64,000 nucleotides of DNA from Diploptera punctata (GCA_030220185.1 JASPKZ010001233.1:2571001-2635000), one strand, 5' to 3'; shown: positions 51,810-63,300, counted from the first letter of the stretch. The notes: a model not told the origin generated them from the letters alone. Made by a program: numbers and translations.

Positions 51810-52430
51810 ACAGATAACTGTTTTTAGTTTTTGGCAATTGGAGCGGCGCCGGCCTCTTGAAAGTCTCTATAAACAAATCCTTGCCTCTACCTAGCAGTAA
51901 CAATGTTATCTTTTAAACCAGAGGGAAATATTTGCCTTTGATACCGCCTGGAAACTAAAATACTGAGACCACTGTAGGTGATTACATTAATCATGAATAT
52001 GAAAAAGGTAAATTAGAGAAAATTATTTTTAAAATATTAGCTTAACATAGGGATGCGGGCAAGAATCTCAAATGAATTGGTAGTGCCACTAAATTAGTTA
52101 TTCTGCCGACAATAGTGATTCAAGCACTGTGAAGTTAATTTCGATTTAATAGCTGCATAAATGTTTTGCGCAATTTGGACACAATTGCAATTTGAAGTTG
52201 GGTGATGAAAATATATGAAATTAATTGGAAGGCAGCATGACACCAAATACTGTATTAGTCGCGGTTCTATAGTTAGTTCAAGGTCTTCAAATTACAACAG
52301 TCGTGAAACCATGCAGTGCAACTGCAATTTGAATTATATCCTCCACATGTTTCTCAACTTCTCTCAAAGTCAACATTAATAAAATCCACAGTAAAACTTC
52401 CAGGTGTTAGTCACAATATTAAAAGTTAAA
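51810..52430. other. Unassigned sequence
   Basis: Nothing recognised. Confidence 0.5.
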
Positions 52431-52435
52431 TTATA

Positions 52436-52905
52436 AATATATATTTTTTACGTTGTATACTACCGTCTTGCACAACTATAATGTTTTATGTAAAATATTA
52501 TTTGATTTCACTCTAGGCCTTTCGAAGCATGCTTCATCTTCTGGAGTTGTTGTAGTGTTGAAACATGTGTATATGTCTAGTAGAGGGTTTTGCTCATTAG
52601 GCACATTTTCGTTGAGAATGTTTGTATTCTTGGCCTCCTTGATAATTTTGATTTCTTCTAAGATGTTAATTTTTTGTCTGTCGTTCTCTCTTTATTGTCA
52701 AGGAGGCCAAGAATACAAACATTCTCAACGAAAATATGCCTAATGAGCAAAACCCTCTACCAAACATATACAGATAATTCAACATTACTACAACAACTCC
52801 AGAAGTGAAGCATGCTTCAAAATACCTAGAGTGAAATCAACGAAAATTTTAAATATAAACATTATAGTTGAGGAAGACGGTAGTATACAAGGTAAAAAAA
52901 TATAG
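52436..52905. mobile_element. Foldback of ~200-bp inverted arms, possibly Penelope-like
   Basis: Left arm 52436-52650 and right arm 52698-52905 are inverted copies, sharing GTATACTACCGTCTT, TGATTTCACTCTAGG, GAAGCATGCTTC, CATTTTCGTTGAGAATG and TTGGCCTCCTTGA. On the minus strand the left arm encodes EEIKIIKEAKNTNILNENV and PNEQNPLLDIYTCFN, vaguely like the end of a Penelope-type protein. The class is tentative, but the inverted structure is certain. Confidence 0.8.
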
Positions 52906-52984
52906 TTTAACATTGTTATAACCTCAAAGGTATAAAAAACAATTATGAACTTAAAAAGTATAGACAATATTAAAAGTATAATAT

Positions 52985-53170
52985 AAAATTATTATCCCCT
53001 CTCCCCAACACTCTTTGCGATCTATATCAACAAAGTAATACGTTCTTGGAACAAGAAATGAAAATTTGGAATAAGAATATCAGAAAATACAAAATTAAAC
53101 ACCTTATTGTTTGCAGATTACCAAATAATAATTGCAAATTCAGAAGATAATCCGCAGTAAGATCTGTACA
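52985..53170 (+). mobile_element. LINE-A RT fragment
   Basis: With frameshifts: LSPTLCDLYQQSNTFLEQE then, in a neighbouring frame, KFGIRISENTKLNTLLFADY and QIIIANSEDNPQ. It parallels 60-230 (minus) of this window, where FADDQIIIANSEDN is found; here FADD reads FADY. It ends exactly where LINE-B begins. Confidence 0.82.
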
Positions 53171-53171
53171 A

Positions 53172-54110
53172 GTATATTTTATAGCCTCCCATTTATATCA
53201 GTTTGTTCTTCGTTTGCCACATTGCCATCTGAAGATTCCAGTACTTCAAATCTATTAGTAATTTTTATTTGGTATTCTTGCCGTATTTCATTATTTTTCA
53301 AGCTTTTTAATTCAAATTTTTCAGAATCATCCTTACCGTTTGCTCCTCTCATAAGTGATAGCCGTTGTCTGATTTTCATTTTGACCAGATGGTGATCCGA
53401 ATTGCAGTCTGTCCCTCTAACTGATCTAACATCGATGATGCTACTGTGCCAGCGTTTGTCCACCAATACATGATCTATCTGATTCCGAGTTTCGCCATCT
53501 GGAGACGTCCAAGTGTATTTATGAATATCCTTATGCTAGAATGTTGTGCTCTTAACAATGAGATTCTTTGATGTGGCAAAGGTGACTAATCTAACCCCAT
53601 TGTCGTTACTATCTTCATGAAGACTGAATTTGCCTATTGTTGGTTTGAATATATCTTCCCGCCCCACATTTGCATTAAAATCTCCTAAGACAATTTTCAT
53701 ATGATAGCGTGAAAGGCTATCAAATACGCATTCTAATTCCTCATGGAACTCATCCTTGATCTTGTCATCTTTATCCTCTGTGGGAGCATGTATATTTTGC
53801 GATTACAAAATCATGTCTTTACCCTTTAGAATTATGTGTGATATCCTATCACTTACAAACTTAGTATCTCGGATAGCGGACAGGATCCTCCTTCCAAATT
53901 TAGGTCATTCTGCACCTCCGTAGTATAATGCAAAGCTTCCTGATTCCTGATTCCTGATTACATTCTCCTGTCCATCTAACTTCCTGTAAACCTACTATAT
54001 CCAAGAGTGATTGATCTAATTTCCGCGTTAATACCTCTAGCGCCTCGCTATTGTATAAAGTCCTAACATTCCATGTTCCTAAGAACATGTCCCTGTGTTT
54101 GAGCCTTTGG
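53172..54110 (-). mobile_element. LINE-B endonuclease region
   Basis: The minus strand begins MFLGTWNVRTLYNSEALEVL, the N-terminus missing from the 25447-28594 copy, then LDIVGLQEVRWTGE, frameshifts, [31 protein letters not shown] and [11 protein letters not shown] with SDH intact. It ends in the linker ([12 protein letters not shown]). At least three frameshifts or deletions. RT absent. Confidence 0.9.
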
Positions 54111-54129
54111 TATGGATTCCGTGAAGTAA

Positions 54130-54640
54130 TACCTCCCTCTCATATAAAGAAGAAAAGAATGTAAATGCAAAAATATAAATCTTTTAAAAAGAATTTTAGG
54201 ATAAATAAACTCTATCTTCAAGCCACAGTTAGTCCAAAAACATTCAAGACTAAAAGTGTATAAAACACTAACTCTTCCAACTATTTTGTATGGTAGCGAA
54301 GTATGGGCATTTGAACAGAAGGATACACGGAGATTTAGTTCTGTTGAAATGAGATAACTTCGAAGGACTGCAGGATACATACTACTAAATCATAAAAAAA
54401 TGAAGACATCTTAAAAGAATTACACATGGATCCGTTAGAAAACAAAATGTCTGATTATAAGTCAAGATGGATGCAACATGTTCATCGAAAGGAGGATCAC
54501 AGGATACCCAAATAAATGTTAAGTTATGAACCTGCAGGAAGAAGAAGACCAGGACGCCCACTCAAAAGACTTTTGATGATGTTTATCTTCAAGCCGAATC
54601 AGGTCAACAAATGGCCTAAATGCGTGAATGGACTGTGGTT
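54130..54640 (+). mobile_element. LINE C-terminal tail
   Basis: In broken frames: TLPTILYGSEVWAFEQKD, RRTAGYILLNHK, ELHMDPLENKMSDYKSRWMQ, HVHRKEDHRIPK, YEPAGRRRPGRPLKRL. A minus-strand relative with better frame is 63525-64000. Confidence 0.82.
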
Positions 54641-54790
54641 ATGATGATGATATAAAATTATATACTTGAAGGTCCATCTCCTCAACTTCTTAGAATATTA
54701 AACAACTGTAGACATATCGGTACTAGACCCATTATCAGCAGAAGGAAGTAGGTTTATCTGCTCGTAGGCCTAGTTAAATTGTAAATAAAA
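54641..54790 (+). repeat. Single arm related to the 7713-8455 element
   Basis: Aligns with the left arm at 7713: AAAATTATATACTTGAAGG, TCCATCTCCTCAACTT, AACTGTAGACATATC and CCATTATCAGCAG. The inverted partner is not found nearby. Confidence 0.5.
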
Positions 54791-55195
54791 TAAATGTAAA
54801 CGTCTGATCAGGTAGGCCCATATATAATTATATAATGTATCATAAATAAATAAGAAATGGAGTTATTAATTGTTGGCACAATCTTATTTTGTATTCAGTC
54901 TTATTTTCCGTAAAATACGATATAACCTAAGAAACAAATTTCTATTAATATCACTGCCACTTCCGTACGCAAATCAGTCATATGACGGATAAAAATAGCA
55001 CCACGGTTCCCCCAATAGATAAGAGTTGGCGTAGTAATACCTTATACTAGTTTGTTTATAGTAGAACTGGAACTTAGCTCGGATACAGTTATTATTATAC
55101 TATTATTATTAATAATAAGTAGAAAGGGGACTTTTAAAAATTTATAAATCAGATCTTAAACTAACAGATATCGAAAATGACCATGGCAAAATTAT
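54791..55195. other. Unassigned sequence
   Basis: Contains a short ATT run at 55090-55115. Nothing else recognised. Confidence 0.5.
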
Positions 55196-55199
55196 ATAT

Positions 55200-55375
55200 C
55201 CAAAAAAAAAAACTCCAAGCGCGACAGGCCTAGAAGGCCCTTTGGCTGACCATCCGGCTGCTGGCCTCACATCCACATCTGTTAATCAGAGGTAGACGAT
55301 CATCTAGCCAGTTTAGGGGTGACATGTGATCAGCATGTCGGATCTCCCAGCCGTTATAGCTGGTATTCTCAATCT
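55200..55375. repeat. GC-richer dispersed-repeat-like block, SINE-like
   Basis: An A-run at 55202-55212 followed by GAAGGCCCTTTGGCTGACC, GGCTGCTGGCCTCACATCCA and TCAGAGGTAGACGATCATCT. The composition differs from the AT-rich surroundings and resembles a SINE body on the minus strand. Only one copy is in the window. Confidence 0.4.
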
Positions 55376-55379
55376 GGAA

Positions 55380-55384
<5 letters not shown>

Positions 55385-55417
<33 letters not shown>
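55385..55417. repeat. (TA)n microsatellite
   Basis: About 16 TA units at the left border of REP-Y. Confidence 0.97.
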
Positions 55418-55836
55418 TAGCTAACGCCCGGCATTGTTGCGCCTAAATAAATGAAATATTAAAGGTTAATTAAATTGTTTGGTATAGGTCTACTCTGAGA
55501 TAAAAAAAACATGCTGGTTGCTAGTCGGTTTTTTAATTTCGGATTTCAGGTAAACATCCACTTCTAATTGTCAGATTTTGCTCGTTTTTGGATAATACCT
55601 ACCACGGTTTATTTTAATAAGATATGCTGAGTTTCGTTGTGAAATATGGAAAAATGTGAACGTTAAGCGATTTTTAAATTTTCGTTTCAGGTGAACTCCT
55701 ACATCTAATGATTTTAGAACAATAAATAACAGATAAACACTCGCCGCATCTGAAAACCTGCACTTACAAATTTTCAAGAAGATCGGTTGAACAGTTAAGA
55801 AGACTATAAAGGACAGACATCCATACATTCATATAC
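55418..55836 (+). repeat. REP-Y dispersed repeat between TA arrays
   Basis: Starts ACTAGCTAACGCCCGGCATT and ends AAGATCGGTTGAACAGTTAA, AAAGGACAGACATCCATACA. Shares TCGTTTCAGGTGAACTCCTA with the copies at 31879 and 60808. Flanked by (TA)n on the left and (TG)n/(TA)n on the right. Confidence 0.75.
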
Positions 55837-55919
<83 letters not shown>

Positions 55920-55951
55920 TTGTGTGTGTGTGTGTGTGTGTGCGTATGCTT
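55837..55951. repeat. (TG)n/(TA)n compound microsatellite
   Basis: TG, then TA, then TG units with CG interruptions near 55911. Confidence 0.97.
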
Positions 55952-56640
55952 AAAGCTGGATATGTAGAGTTCAATTCCCGGATAATGCAGATTTTTTTAA
56001 CTTTATTTGCATTAACTGTCCCATGCGAAAAGCTTGCCTGAGCACATTAGTTTCAATATTGTATTCGAAAACACACTATATTTTCTTAAAAGTGACTATT
56101 TTTATAAGTTATATATATCAAAGTGAAAACGAGAGCCGAAAGTTTATTGTACCTTGCTGATACTTTTTTTTGTAATCTCCAATGGAGAAGTCAATTATCA
56201 ATACCTTGAGGATACAAAACCAATTACATTCCTGGTGATCAAATCTGTCAGTTATAATTTACATTTATCCACAAAATGATATTGAAATCATTTTAAATTC
56301 CGATCTACTATTGCACATTTCATGCTGTGTTTTCTTATCTTAACTATATTATTACAATGTGGTTTTATTACATGAATGTTTTGGAATTTAATGCAATTTT
56401 TAGAGTAATAAAAGCTCAAAGAAGTAATCAAACCAGTGTTAAAATGCTTTATATTTCATTCGTTAAACGTTAAAAATGTTAAAATACTTCTTCGTCATCT
56501 CAGTTTAACTTCTCACCTTATATGTACCTTTTACGTGCTACACTCCACCCGGGCCTTACAGTGGCACCACCTGTCGAGAGAGGGATTTTAAACTACGTGT
56601 CACACATACTTTATTGATCACCCAAGGACATGGAGGGCCT
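55952..56640. other. Unassigned sequence
   Basis: A box-B-like GAGTTCAATTCCCGG lies near 55966 but no box A is seen. A GC-rich patch at 56540-56580 has no match. Confidence 0.5.
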
Positions 56641-56649
56641 CCCAGAAAG

Positions 56650-57400
56650 AGTGATCAGGTCTACCAACTGGGCTTTTTGCCTCTGGTTTTCCTAGAATAA
56701 ATTTCCATGCACATCTTTCATTCCCCACTCGTGCCACATGCCATGTATATCGAAGTGTACGAGACTTAACTGTTCTTATTATATCTGGTTTCCTATAAAG
56801 ATCATGTAGCTCACCGTTATTAGTTTTCTCCATTCACCTGTCTGTTCATCTCTCTTTGGTCAACACATTTTTCTAAGAATTTTATTCTCAAATACTTGCA
56901 ATCTTTTCTCATCCCTTAAAGTAAGAGTCCATATTTCGCATCCATATAATATAACTGGGGGAATAACAGTTTTATATATTTTCAGTTTAACGTTTTTTGA
57001 GAGAATTTGGGACGACAAGAGTCCCTTTAATATACATATAGCGTGCATTTCCAGAATTCTGAATGTTTAATTTCTTCGTGCATCTCATTCCTATTTGTCA
57101 TTATTGTTCCTAGGTATTTGAATTCAGCCACTTCTTCAAATCTTCAAAAGTTCTCTGATTTGTGATTAACTGTCCATTCCCATTTCTATATAATGTATTT
57201 CTATGAGTGAACGTATACTTAGTTTTTTTAAGTTTATTTCCAGTTCCAATATCTTAGTGTTACTCAATAAAGTGTGCGTGTTGGCCTTTAGTATCTCCTC
57301 ACTATCGCCTAACAATACAACATAATCAGCATAAACTAATAGCTTATTAACACCATACAGTTTAGGCCTTCTTCATCCTCTAAATAGTTGATGGCATGAG
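56650..57400 (-). mobile_element. LINE-B, RT active-site region to C-terminal tail
   Basis: On the minus strand: LLVYADYVVLLGDSEEILKA (YADD altered to YADY), NTNQRTFEDLKKWLNSNT region, then LKIYKTVIPPVILYGCEIWT, DEQTGEWRKLITVSYMI with shifts, RTVKSRTLRYTWHVARVGNE and KPEAKSPVGRP. The true 3' end is missing. Upstream it joins a SINE2 fragment near 57405. Confidence 0.88.
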
Positions 57401-57404
57401 ACAT

Positions 57405-57580
57405 CACAACATTCATACTAAATTCAGAGTCGGAACCCATGGCTTTAAAGTCCCTCCCAGAAGACATGTCCCATGAAATTTTCCATTCTAAAAAAATCCA
57501 TCGACCCCGGCCGGATTTAGACCCGCGACCCTCGGGAATAGTGACAAGAAACATTACCACTAGAACTCCCAGGCACTGCT
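57405..57580 (-). mobile_element. SINE2, head portion
   Basis: The minus strand has GGGTCTAAATCCGGCCGGGG, TCGATGGATTTTTTTAG, GGAGGGACTTTAAAGCCATG and ends near GGTTCCGACTCTGAATTTAG. The 3' two thirds are missing. Confidence 0.8.
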
Positions 57581-57583
57581 GTA

Positions 57584-57586
<3 letters not shown>

Positions 57587-57623
<37 letters not shown>
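57587..57623. repeat. (TA)n microsatellite
   Basis: About 18 TA units. Confidence 0.97.
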
Positions 57624-57627
<4 letters not shown>

Positions 57628-57707
57628 TTATATAGACAGGCATGTCGCATAGAATAGGCCTTACAATGAATGGTGGATAAAAATCTTGAAGATAAATTAT
57701 AATAATA

Positions 57708-57895
57708 AGTCCACCGCTGTGGTCTCGAGGTAGCGAGCTGCCTTGTCACGCAGCGGGCCCGGGTTAGATCCCCGGTCGGGACAGTTTTTCTGAGTGAGAT
57801 TTTTATCGGGGTTTATCCTCACCTGTAAGACAAATGTCAGGATAACTTTAAGGCCCAAACGGTCCCCGCAATCATATGGCCATCGCAATCATCAT
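57708..57895 (+). mobile_element. SINE3, 3'-truncated
   Basis: Head GTCCACCGCTGTGGTCTCGA, tRNA region CGGGCCCGGGTTAGATCCCC (box B with one change), body TCCTCACCTGTAAGACAAAT and CGGTCCCCGC. It ends in CATCATCATTCG. Confidence 0.85.
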
Positions 57896-58089
57896 CATTC
57901 GTATTCATCCTAGATTAAGCTTAGGATTAGAGACTCTCCTGGCGCACCACCATCATCATCATCACCTATCATATCATCGGGGCAACATAACCCTGCCTTC
58001 CAGATCTCAGAAGTGGCTTACAAGTACGCCATGCCAGGAGAGAACACCAGGAATGTCGAAAGACAACCTGGGGCATTTGCAAAATAATA

Positions 58090-58265
58090 ATAATAATAAT
58101 TATGTCCACAATATGGAAATTGATACGTCTAAAACTAAATGCTTAACAATATCAAAAGAACCAGTAAGATGTAAATTAGAAGTGGAAAGAAAAATTATGG
58201 AACAAGTATCAGAATTTATTTATTTATGTGTATTAATAACAAACTCTAAAAATTAATTAAAAACA

Positions 58266-58306
<41 letters not shown>

Positions 58307-59165
58307 GACTTTATTAGACTAAAAGTAAGATACATACAATGTTATTTACAAATATGGGTCGCACGGGCAGTAAGCCGTACATGATGTTGACAGTCCGTTA
58401 CAATAAAATAATGTTTGGTAATAATTTAACGTAAAAAACAATAATATTACAATTAGATAATAATGCAATGAACATTATGCATTAATTAGGATGTAGAATT
58501 ATTAAGAATTGATTATATTACATTTTGCTAACATATTTACTTATTCACGAATGAGTGTTGTTCTCATTTTCCGCGTTTTGTCCAGAAATTTACCCAAGTT
58601 TATCCAATTTTCTGGATTTACCATTAACTCGTAGCATGCCAATCTTTCATAATTTGAATTTAGAAATCTTTCCGGTAATAACTGACAAAACAAGCTGATA
58701 AAGCAGCATAAATATCAGTTTATATGAAAGATTTAATTTGGCTCAACAAACATATGTCAATTGAAAGTAAAATACTCATATACAAAACGATATTTCGACC
58801 AGTTATCGTATGTGGGGCAGAAACTATGTTTGATACAACAATTAAGCAGATGTGAAATGAAGATCTTATGAACTATTCAAGGGAAAAAATTATTTGATAA
58901 AAAATTATTTGATATACAATACAGAAATTAGAGACAAATATCAAATTAAAGGCTTAACCAAATGTATTATAGAAAGACCATATAGAAAGAATGGAAGATA
59001 ACAGACTTGCAAAAAAGAGTTAAAGATATACCAATGGATGGGTGAAGAGCAAGAGGAAAAGCAGCCAAGAGATGGATAGACAGACGCTGCACATCCAATA
59101 CGTCTTTCTCCGAGGAGTGCTTTGGTAAATAAATAGGATGAAAATCCTACAACTAAAGAAGAAGA
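58090..59165 (+). mobile_element. LINE-G, region after the RT active site to C-terminus, split by a nested LINE end
   Basis: 58090-58263 encodes MEIDTSKTKCLTISKEPVRC and MEQVSEFIYLCVLITNSKN. After the nested insert it continues from 58690: AASISVYMKDLIWLNKHMSI, ESKILIYKTIFRPVIVCGAE, then with shifts HIERMEDNRLAKKS and the RGKAAKRWIDRRCTSNTSF region. Its C-terminus is the family used by the chimeric insert at 29433-29842. Confidence 0.82.
58268..58686 (-). mobile_element. LINE 3' end nested in LINE-G, with (CTA)n tail
   Basis: The minus strand encodes QLLPERFLNSNYERLACYEL, MVNPENWINLGKFLDKTRKM and RTTLIRE with a stop near 58550, then 3' UTR ending TAATAAAGTCC and a (CTA)n array at 58268-58304. 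AAAACAAG may be the TSD (58260-58267, 58687-58694), though it is low complexity. Confidence 0.78.
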
Positions 59166-59822
59166 AGACGATGCCATATCTTATGAACACAACCATTCAA
59201 ATAAGTTCACATTAATTTTGCATATAGTTGGCTATGCAAGTTATTCTTTGTCAGACCTGACAGTGTACTTGTATATTATATTTTATTAGGTTGGCATTAG
59301 TTCAAATATCGTTTGTAGCCTACTTTCGTTGTTCTATGTCGCTTCCAAAGACAACTTTTAAAGTAAATGAGCTGTTAATTATAGTTTAATATATTAGGAC
59401 TTTGACCGAAATAATTTGAATTAAATATAAGTTGATTACCATCAAAGTCCAAGTTCACAAAACCTCTATTCTATATGTTAATCATTCTGTCTTTATTAGC
59501 TGATTATTGCTTGGGGGCGTTGGGCGTGTTCTTTGCTTAACTGGACAACCGTTTGTTGTTCTCAGGACCATTTTTAATATCATAGAAAGTAAACTTACCT
59601 GTTTAATTTATTCATTCGTTATTATGGAAAAATACCTTAACTTTTTTTTTTAATTTCTGAAAAATTGTTATTTTTAGCTAATTCTGAAGGATTTGTGCTA
59701 TTGAGGTTGTTCTCGTGAAAAAAAATTATGTTCATAGATCTTCACCGATTCTATCTAGTAGACACCGAGATTACTACGATAAAAATTGATATATGTACAC
59801 ACAAACACACATATATATATAT
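59166..59822. other. Unassigned sequence
   Basis: AT-rich; ends with a short CA/TA run at 59798-59822. No feature recognised. Confidence 0.5.
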
Positions 59823-60159
59823 GTCCATCCATAGTAATTCTGCTCGAGGGCAGGTCTTTCACTGCAATCATAGAATTTTCTTGCTATGATTTGCAGCTTT
59901 ACTAGGGGATTATAGGTGTGGTAGCTTCCCGTTGCTTTCCACACCGGTGAAGGATGATGATGTTAATGGTAAGGATGATGATGATGGCCGGATGAATTTC
60001 GGGAACCGTTGGGCCCTAAGCTTCCTGACATTTGTCTTACAGGTGAGGAAGAAATCCGAAAAAAAAACTTACCGAGGAGCCTGTCCCAACCGGGAATCGA
60101 AGAATCCGGGCCCGCTGCGTGACAAAGCAGCGCGCTACCTCGAGACCACAGCGGTGGAC
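59823..60159 (-). mobile_element. SINE3, full length, minus strand
   Basis: The minus head TCCACCGCTGTGGTCTCGAG, box B region GGGCCCGGATTCTTCGATTC (with an insertion), body ACCTGTAAGACAAATGTCAG, CACCGGTGTGGAAAGCAACG and TGCAGTGAAAGACCTGCCC. CATATATATATAT is present on both sides, so the TSD is a TA run. Confidence 0.92.
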
Positions 60160-60224
60160 ATATATATATATCCCAAATTGTTGGAGGATAGGACTTATAT
60201 ATGTTATAGACAAGAAGGGAAAGA

Positions 60225-60480
60225 ACGATACATGTGATTATAAAGGAATTAAATGGTATGGTCTTGTAAAAATAATGACAGAAGACAGGTTACCAAGAAA
60301 AATACTAGAATGGATGCCACTTGGTAGAAGAAGAAGAAGAGGACGGACAAAAATAACGTGGATTGATGGTGTTTTGAGCAGCATGCTGTAAAAAGTATTG
60401 GGCGATGGAGATTTCAATGACAGAGAGATGTGGAGGAAAATGACAGTAAATTAATTGGACGCAAGAAGACGTTTTAAACC
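60225..60480 (+). mobile_element. LINE tail A, before (AAT)n
   Basis: Reads YKGIKWYGLVKIMTEDRLPR, KILEWMPLGRRRRRGRTKIT, WIDGVLSSML with a stop, then GDGDFNDREMWRKMT. It ends with a GATAAT run that grades into the AAT array. Confidence 0.82.

Positions 60481-60483
<3 letters not shown>

Positions 60484-60551
<68 letters not shown>
60484..60551. repeat. (AAT)n microsatellite
   Basis: About 22 AAT units between two LINE tails. Confidence 0.97.
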
Positions 60552-60554
60552 TAT

Positions 60555-60745
60555 ACATCTCAGGAAGATGACATCTAATAGAATTCCTAAGAATATCTTG
60601 GATTGGATAATGGAAATGAAAAGAAGAAAGGGAAGACTTAAAAAAGGCTGGATGGACGGTGTGAGAAGAAGTATAAGTGAACTGGAACTTACAGATGAGG
60701 ATTTTCAAGACCGCTACAACTGGATAAGGCGAATTTATTGAGGGT
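60555..60745 (+). mobile_element. LINE tail B, after (AAT)n
   Basis: Reads RKMTSNRIPKNILDWIMEMK, RRKGRLKKGWMDGVRRSISE and LELTDEDFQDRYNWIRRIY with a stop at 60739. It is the same domain as tail A but a distinct sequence, so not a simple duplication. Confidence 0.82.
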
Positions 60746-60807
60746 GACGGAAATACATTGTATTGTGGATAAATTATGTATAAAAATATATATGTAGGCC
60801 TATAATA

Positions 60808-61032
60808 CTAGCCCAGCGTACGCGTACGCTATACCTAAATATGTGAAATATAAATTTAAATTTTCGTTTCAGGTCAACTCCTATACCTAATGGTTTTAAA
60901 GCGTAATAGATGGCAGCTAAACACTCTTTATGCTTGAAAACATGTACGGGCCCGTTCATAAATTTTCATGAAAATCGGTTGAGAGATTTAGAAGTCTATA
61001 AGTCAAAAACATAAGCAGGCTGAATTTTTATA
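60808..61032 (+). repeat. REP-Y, truncated
   Basis: CTAGCCCAGCGTACGCG start, TCGTTTCAGGTCAACTCCTA, and the end GAAAATCGGTTGAGAGATTT, AGCAGGCTGAATTTTTATAG. It abuts R650 copy 11. Confidence 0.7.
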
Positions 61033-61950
61033 GACTTCTTAACTCATTTCCCAAATGGGAGTCAATGACCAATCACATTTCATTGAATTTTGATTTACAA
61101 CCAATCAGTCATTTTTCACCTCGATTTTATCAATTTAATTTTATCACTTTAAAATCAAGCTCCTCCTTTTTAACATTCTGCATAGATCAGAGCATTATTT
61201 TGCAGTGACTGACTCTCTAAGAAATACGTTTAATATAACAATTTATATATTAAGATGTAAGAATTCTGGAATGCATGTGGCTACCAGATTGCATATATAG
61301 TGCGCTTATGTAACCAGATAGTGCTTGCGGGATGTAATATAAAACATCCGTAGCAATTGATTATACCAAAAACAAAAAGGAACCGCAGTTTGCACTTTCT
61401 TAAACGTATTATTTCCCAGGGAATTACGTTCCAGAAAAATATAATTTGCATATTTACTTCAGAAATTAATTAATAATCTATAATGTTGGTTAGAGGGCTA
61501 AGCATTGAAGATACCCAAGACCGTAGGCTTTGGAGGTTTAGCACGAGAAGGCGGCAGCAGCTGTAAAAACCCGACGATAGATAGAGAGATAATGTTCGTT
61601 ATAAACAGTTTGGTGTGTTTTTATTTTTTTCCACTAGAGTGCATTCTTACAATATTGCCTCCTTTGGCAATAAATAACATGATCTGGTTGCAGTGATGAA
61701 CAAATGAAGCACAACAGACATTTCTCATTTGTTTTCAAATATAGCCGTTGACATTAAATATATAAATATTTTAAAATAACTATAGCTATTTAAATAATGA
61801 TTTGTGAGTAAACAGCTTAATTTTATTCGTTAAATAGTTCTAATAAAGGCCACTCTTGATTTCCAAATTCTCTAAATAAATTCACTCCTCACATAGTGAG
61901 TCACGAATTTATCGATAATTTGGAAATCACTCGTGGCATTACTTATGATG
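61033..61950 (-). mobile_element. R650 repeat, copy 11 (long subtype, most complete)
   Basis: Right terminus GACTTCTTAACTCATTTCCC, long-subtype blocks TAAGATGTAAGAATTCTGGA and CAGTTTGCACTTTCTTAAAC, then the body and GTTAAATAGTTCTAATAAAG, left hairpin (CTCACATAGTGAGTCACGAA) and GGCATTACTTATGATG. A foreign segment of about 100 bp (61497-61600, with GACCGTAGGCTTTGGAGG) interrupts the body. Confidence 0.9.
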
Positions 61951-62310
61951 AAGATATAGGGCTATATGTGTGTATGCGTGTGATTCTTAAATAATGTTCT
62001 AGCGGCGTAATTTTTGTTTTATCAGGATCAAACTTGGCATATAGCAATAAAAAAAAAAGGAAAGTTCTAGTTCGTTAACCAGCAAAGTCGGTGGGACCGT
62101 TAGATGTAGAAGTTCATCTGAAACAAAAATTAAAAAATAAAACTCTCTATCTGCGCGATTTTTAATTTTTCGCAACTGAACTCAGAATGTCCTATTGAAA
62201 TAAAACGAGAAATTTATTCTCCAAAAATAGAGAAATTCGACCATTAGAAGCGTTAATTTACCTGAAACACGAAATTAAAAATTGGCTCTAGCAATCGCCA
62301 TCTTTGGTCC
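61951..62310 (-). repeat. REP-Y, minus strand
   Basis: In reverse it contains AGATGAACTTCTACATCTAA, CGCAGATAGAGAG and CGAATTTCTCTATTTTTGGA, matching the AACTCCTACACCTAAT and CTCATTTTTGGAT blocks of REP-Y. Boundaries approximate. Confidence 0.6.
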
Positions 62311-62429
62311 ATCGCAATGCATACCATACAACTTAATTGGAAATGTGTCCTATATAAAAGAAACACTTGATTCATTTATTTAATATTTTTAATAAAGTAG
62401 TGGGAAAATAAATCAATACATATATTTTT

Positions 62430-63300
62430 TAAAGGATGTGCTCTATCACCTACTCTTTTCAACATATACCTGGAGGACCTAATGAAGAACTGCTTCAGGA
62501 ACACGGGAGGCGTAAATGTGGGAGGAAGACGAATTAAGTGCATAAAATTTGCTGATGATATGGCTTTGCTAGCAGAAGATGCAATGACACTGAGGAACAT
62601 GCTGATGGAGCTAAATGACAAGTGCGAGGATTATGGAATGAAGATAAATATAAATAAGCAATACTAGTAAAATTCATATACAATATATTAACAAAGTTGA
62701 GGACGACGGCACTTACCAACAGGTACAATTTAACTTTTAACTTTCATCAATATAAATAAGACGAAGGCCATGATTATAGGAAGGAAACCAAGGAAGGTAA
62801 ACATGAGGATTAAAGATGAGGCCATTCAGTAAGTGGAGAGCTTCAAATACTTGGGTTGTACAAGAAGAGAGACATTTTCTGCGGACCTTTGGAAAAATAA
62901 TTACGGAAGAGACTAGTGAAGTGCTTTGTGTGGAGTGTAGAATTGTATGGTGCAGAGACTTGCACATTATAACGGAATGAGGAAAAGCGACAAGAAGCTT
63001 TTGAGATGTGGGTACGGAAAAGGATGGAACGTGAAAAATGGACAGACAAAATTAAAAATAAAAATGTGCTAGACAGAGTAGGTGAAGAAAGAATAATGCT
63101 GGAACTCATAAAGAAGAGGAAAAGAAATTGGATTGGCCACTGGCTAAGAAGAAACTGCTTGCTGACGGATGCCCTAGAAGGAATGGTCAATGAAAGAAAG
63201 TTAGAGGCAGAAAAATACATCAGATTATAGACAATTTTAAAATAAATGGTTTGTTTGCAGATTCAAAAAGAAAGGCTGAGTTAAGGAAAGAGTAGAGAAT
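62430..63300 (+). mobile_element. LINE-H, RT palm to C-terminus, split by a 90-bp insert
   Basis: Starts FKGCALSPTLFNIYLEDLMK, NVGGRRIKCIKFADDMALLA with FADD intact, LRNMLMELNDKCEDYGMKIN, then after the insert TKAMIIGRKPRKVNMRIKDE, VESFKYLGC, frameshifts, and an open frame at 63006-63230 reading MWVRKRMEREKWTDKIKNKN, VGEERIMLELIKKRKRNWIG and HWLRRNCLLTDALEGMVNER. A deletion after SFKYLGC removes part of the region. Inactive. Confidence 0.9.
62659..62748 (+). mobile_element. 90-bp insert related to the 16673-16955 foldback, with 12-bp TSD
   Basis: Contains GTTGAGGACGACGGCACTTA and CCAACAGGTACAATTT, as at the right end of the foldback (near 16923-16960). AATATAAATAAG is duplicated at 62647-62658 and 62749-62760. 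It separates the LINE-H codons GMKININK and TKAM. Confidence 0.9.
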
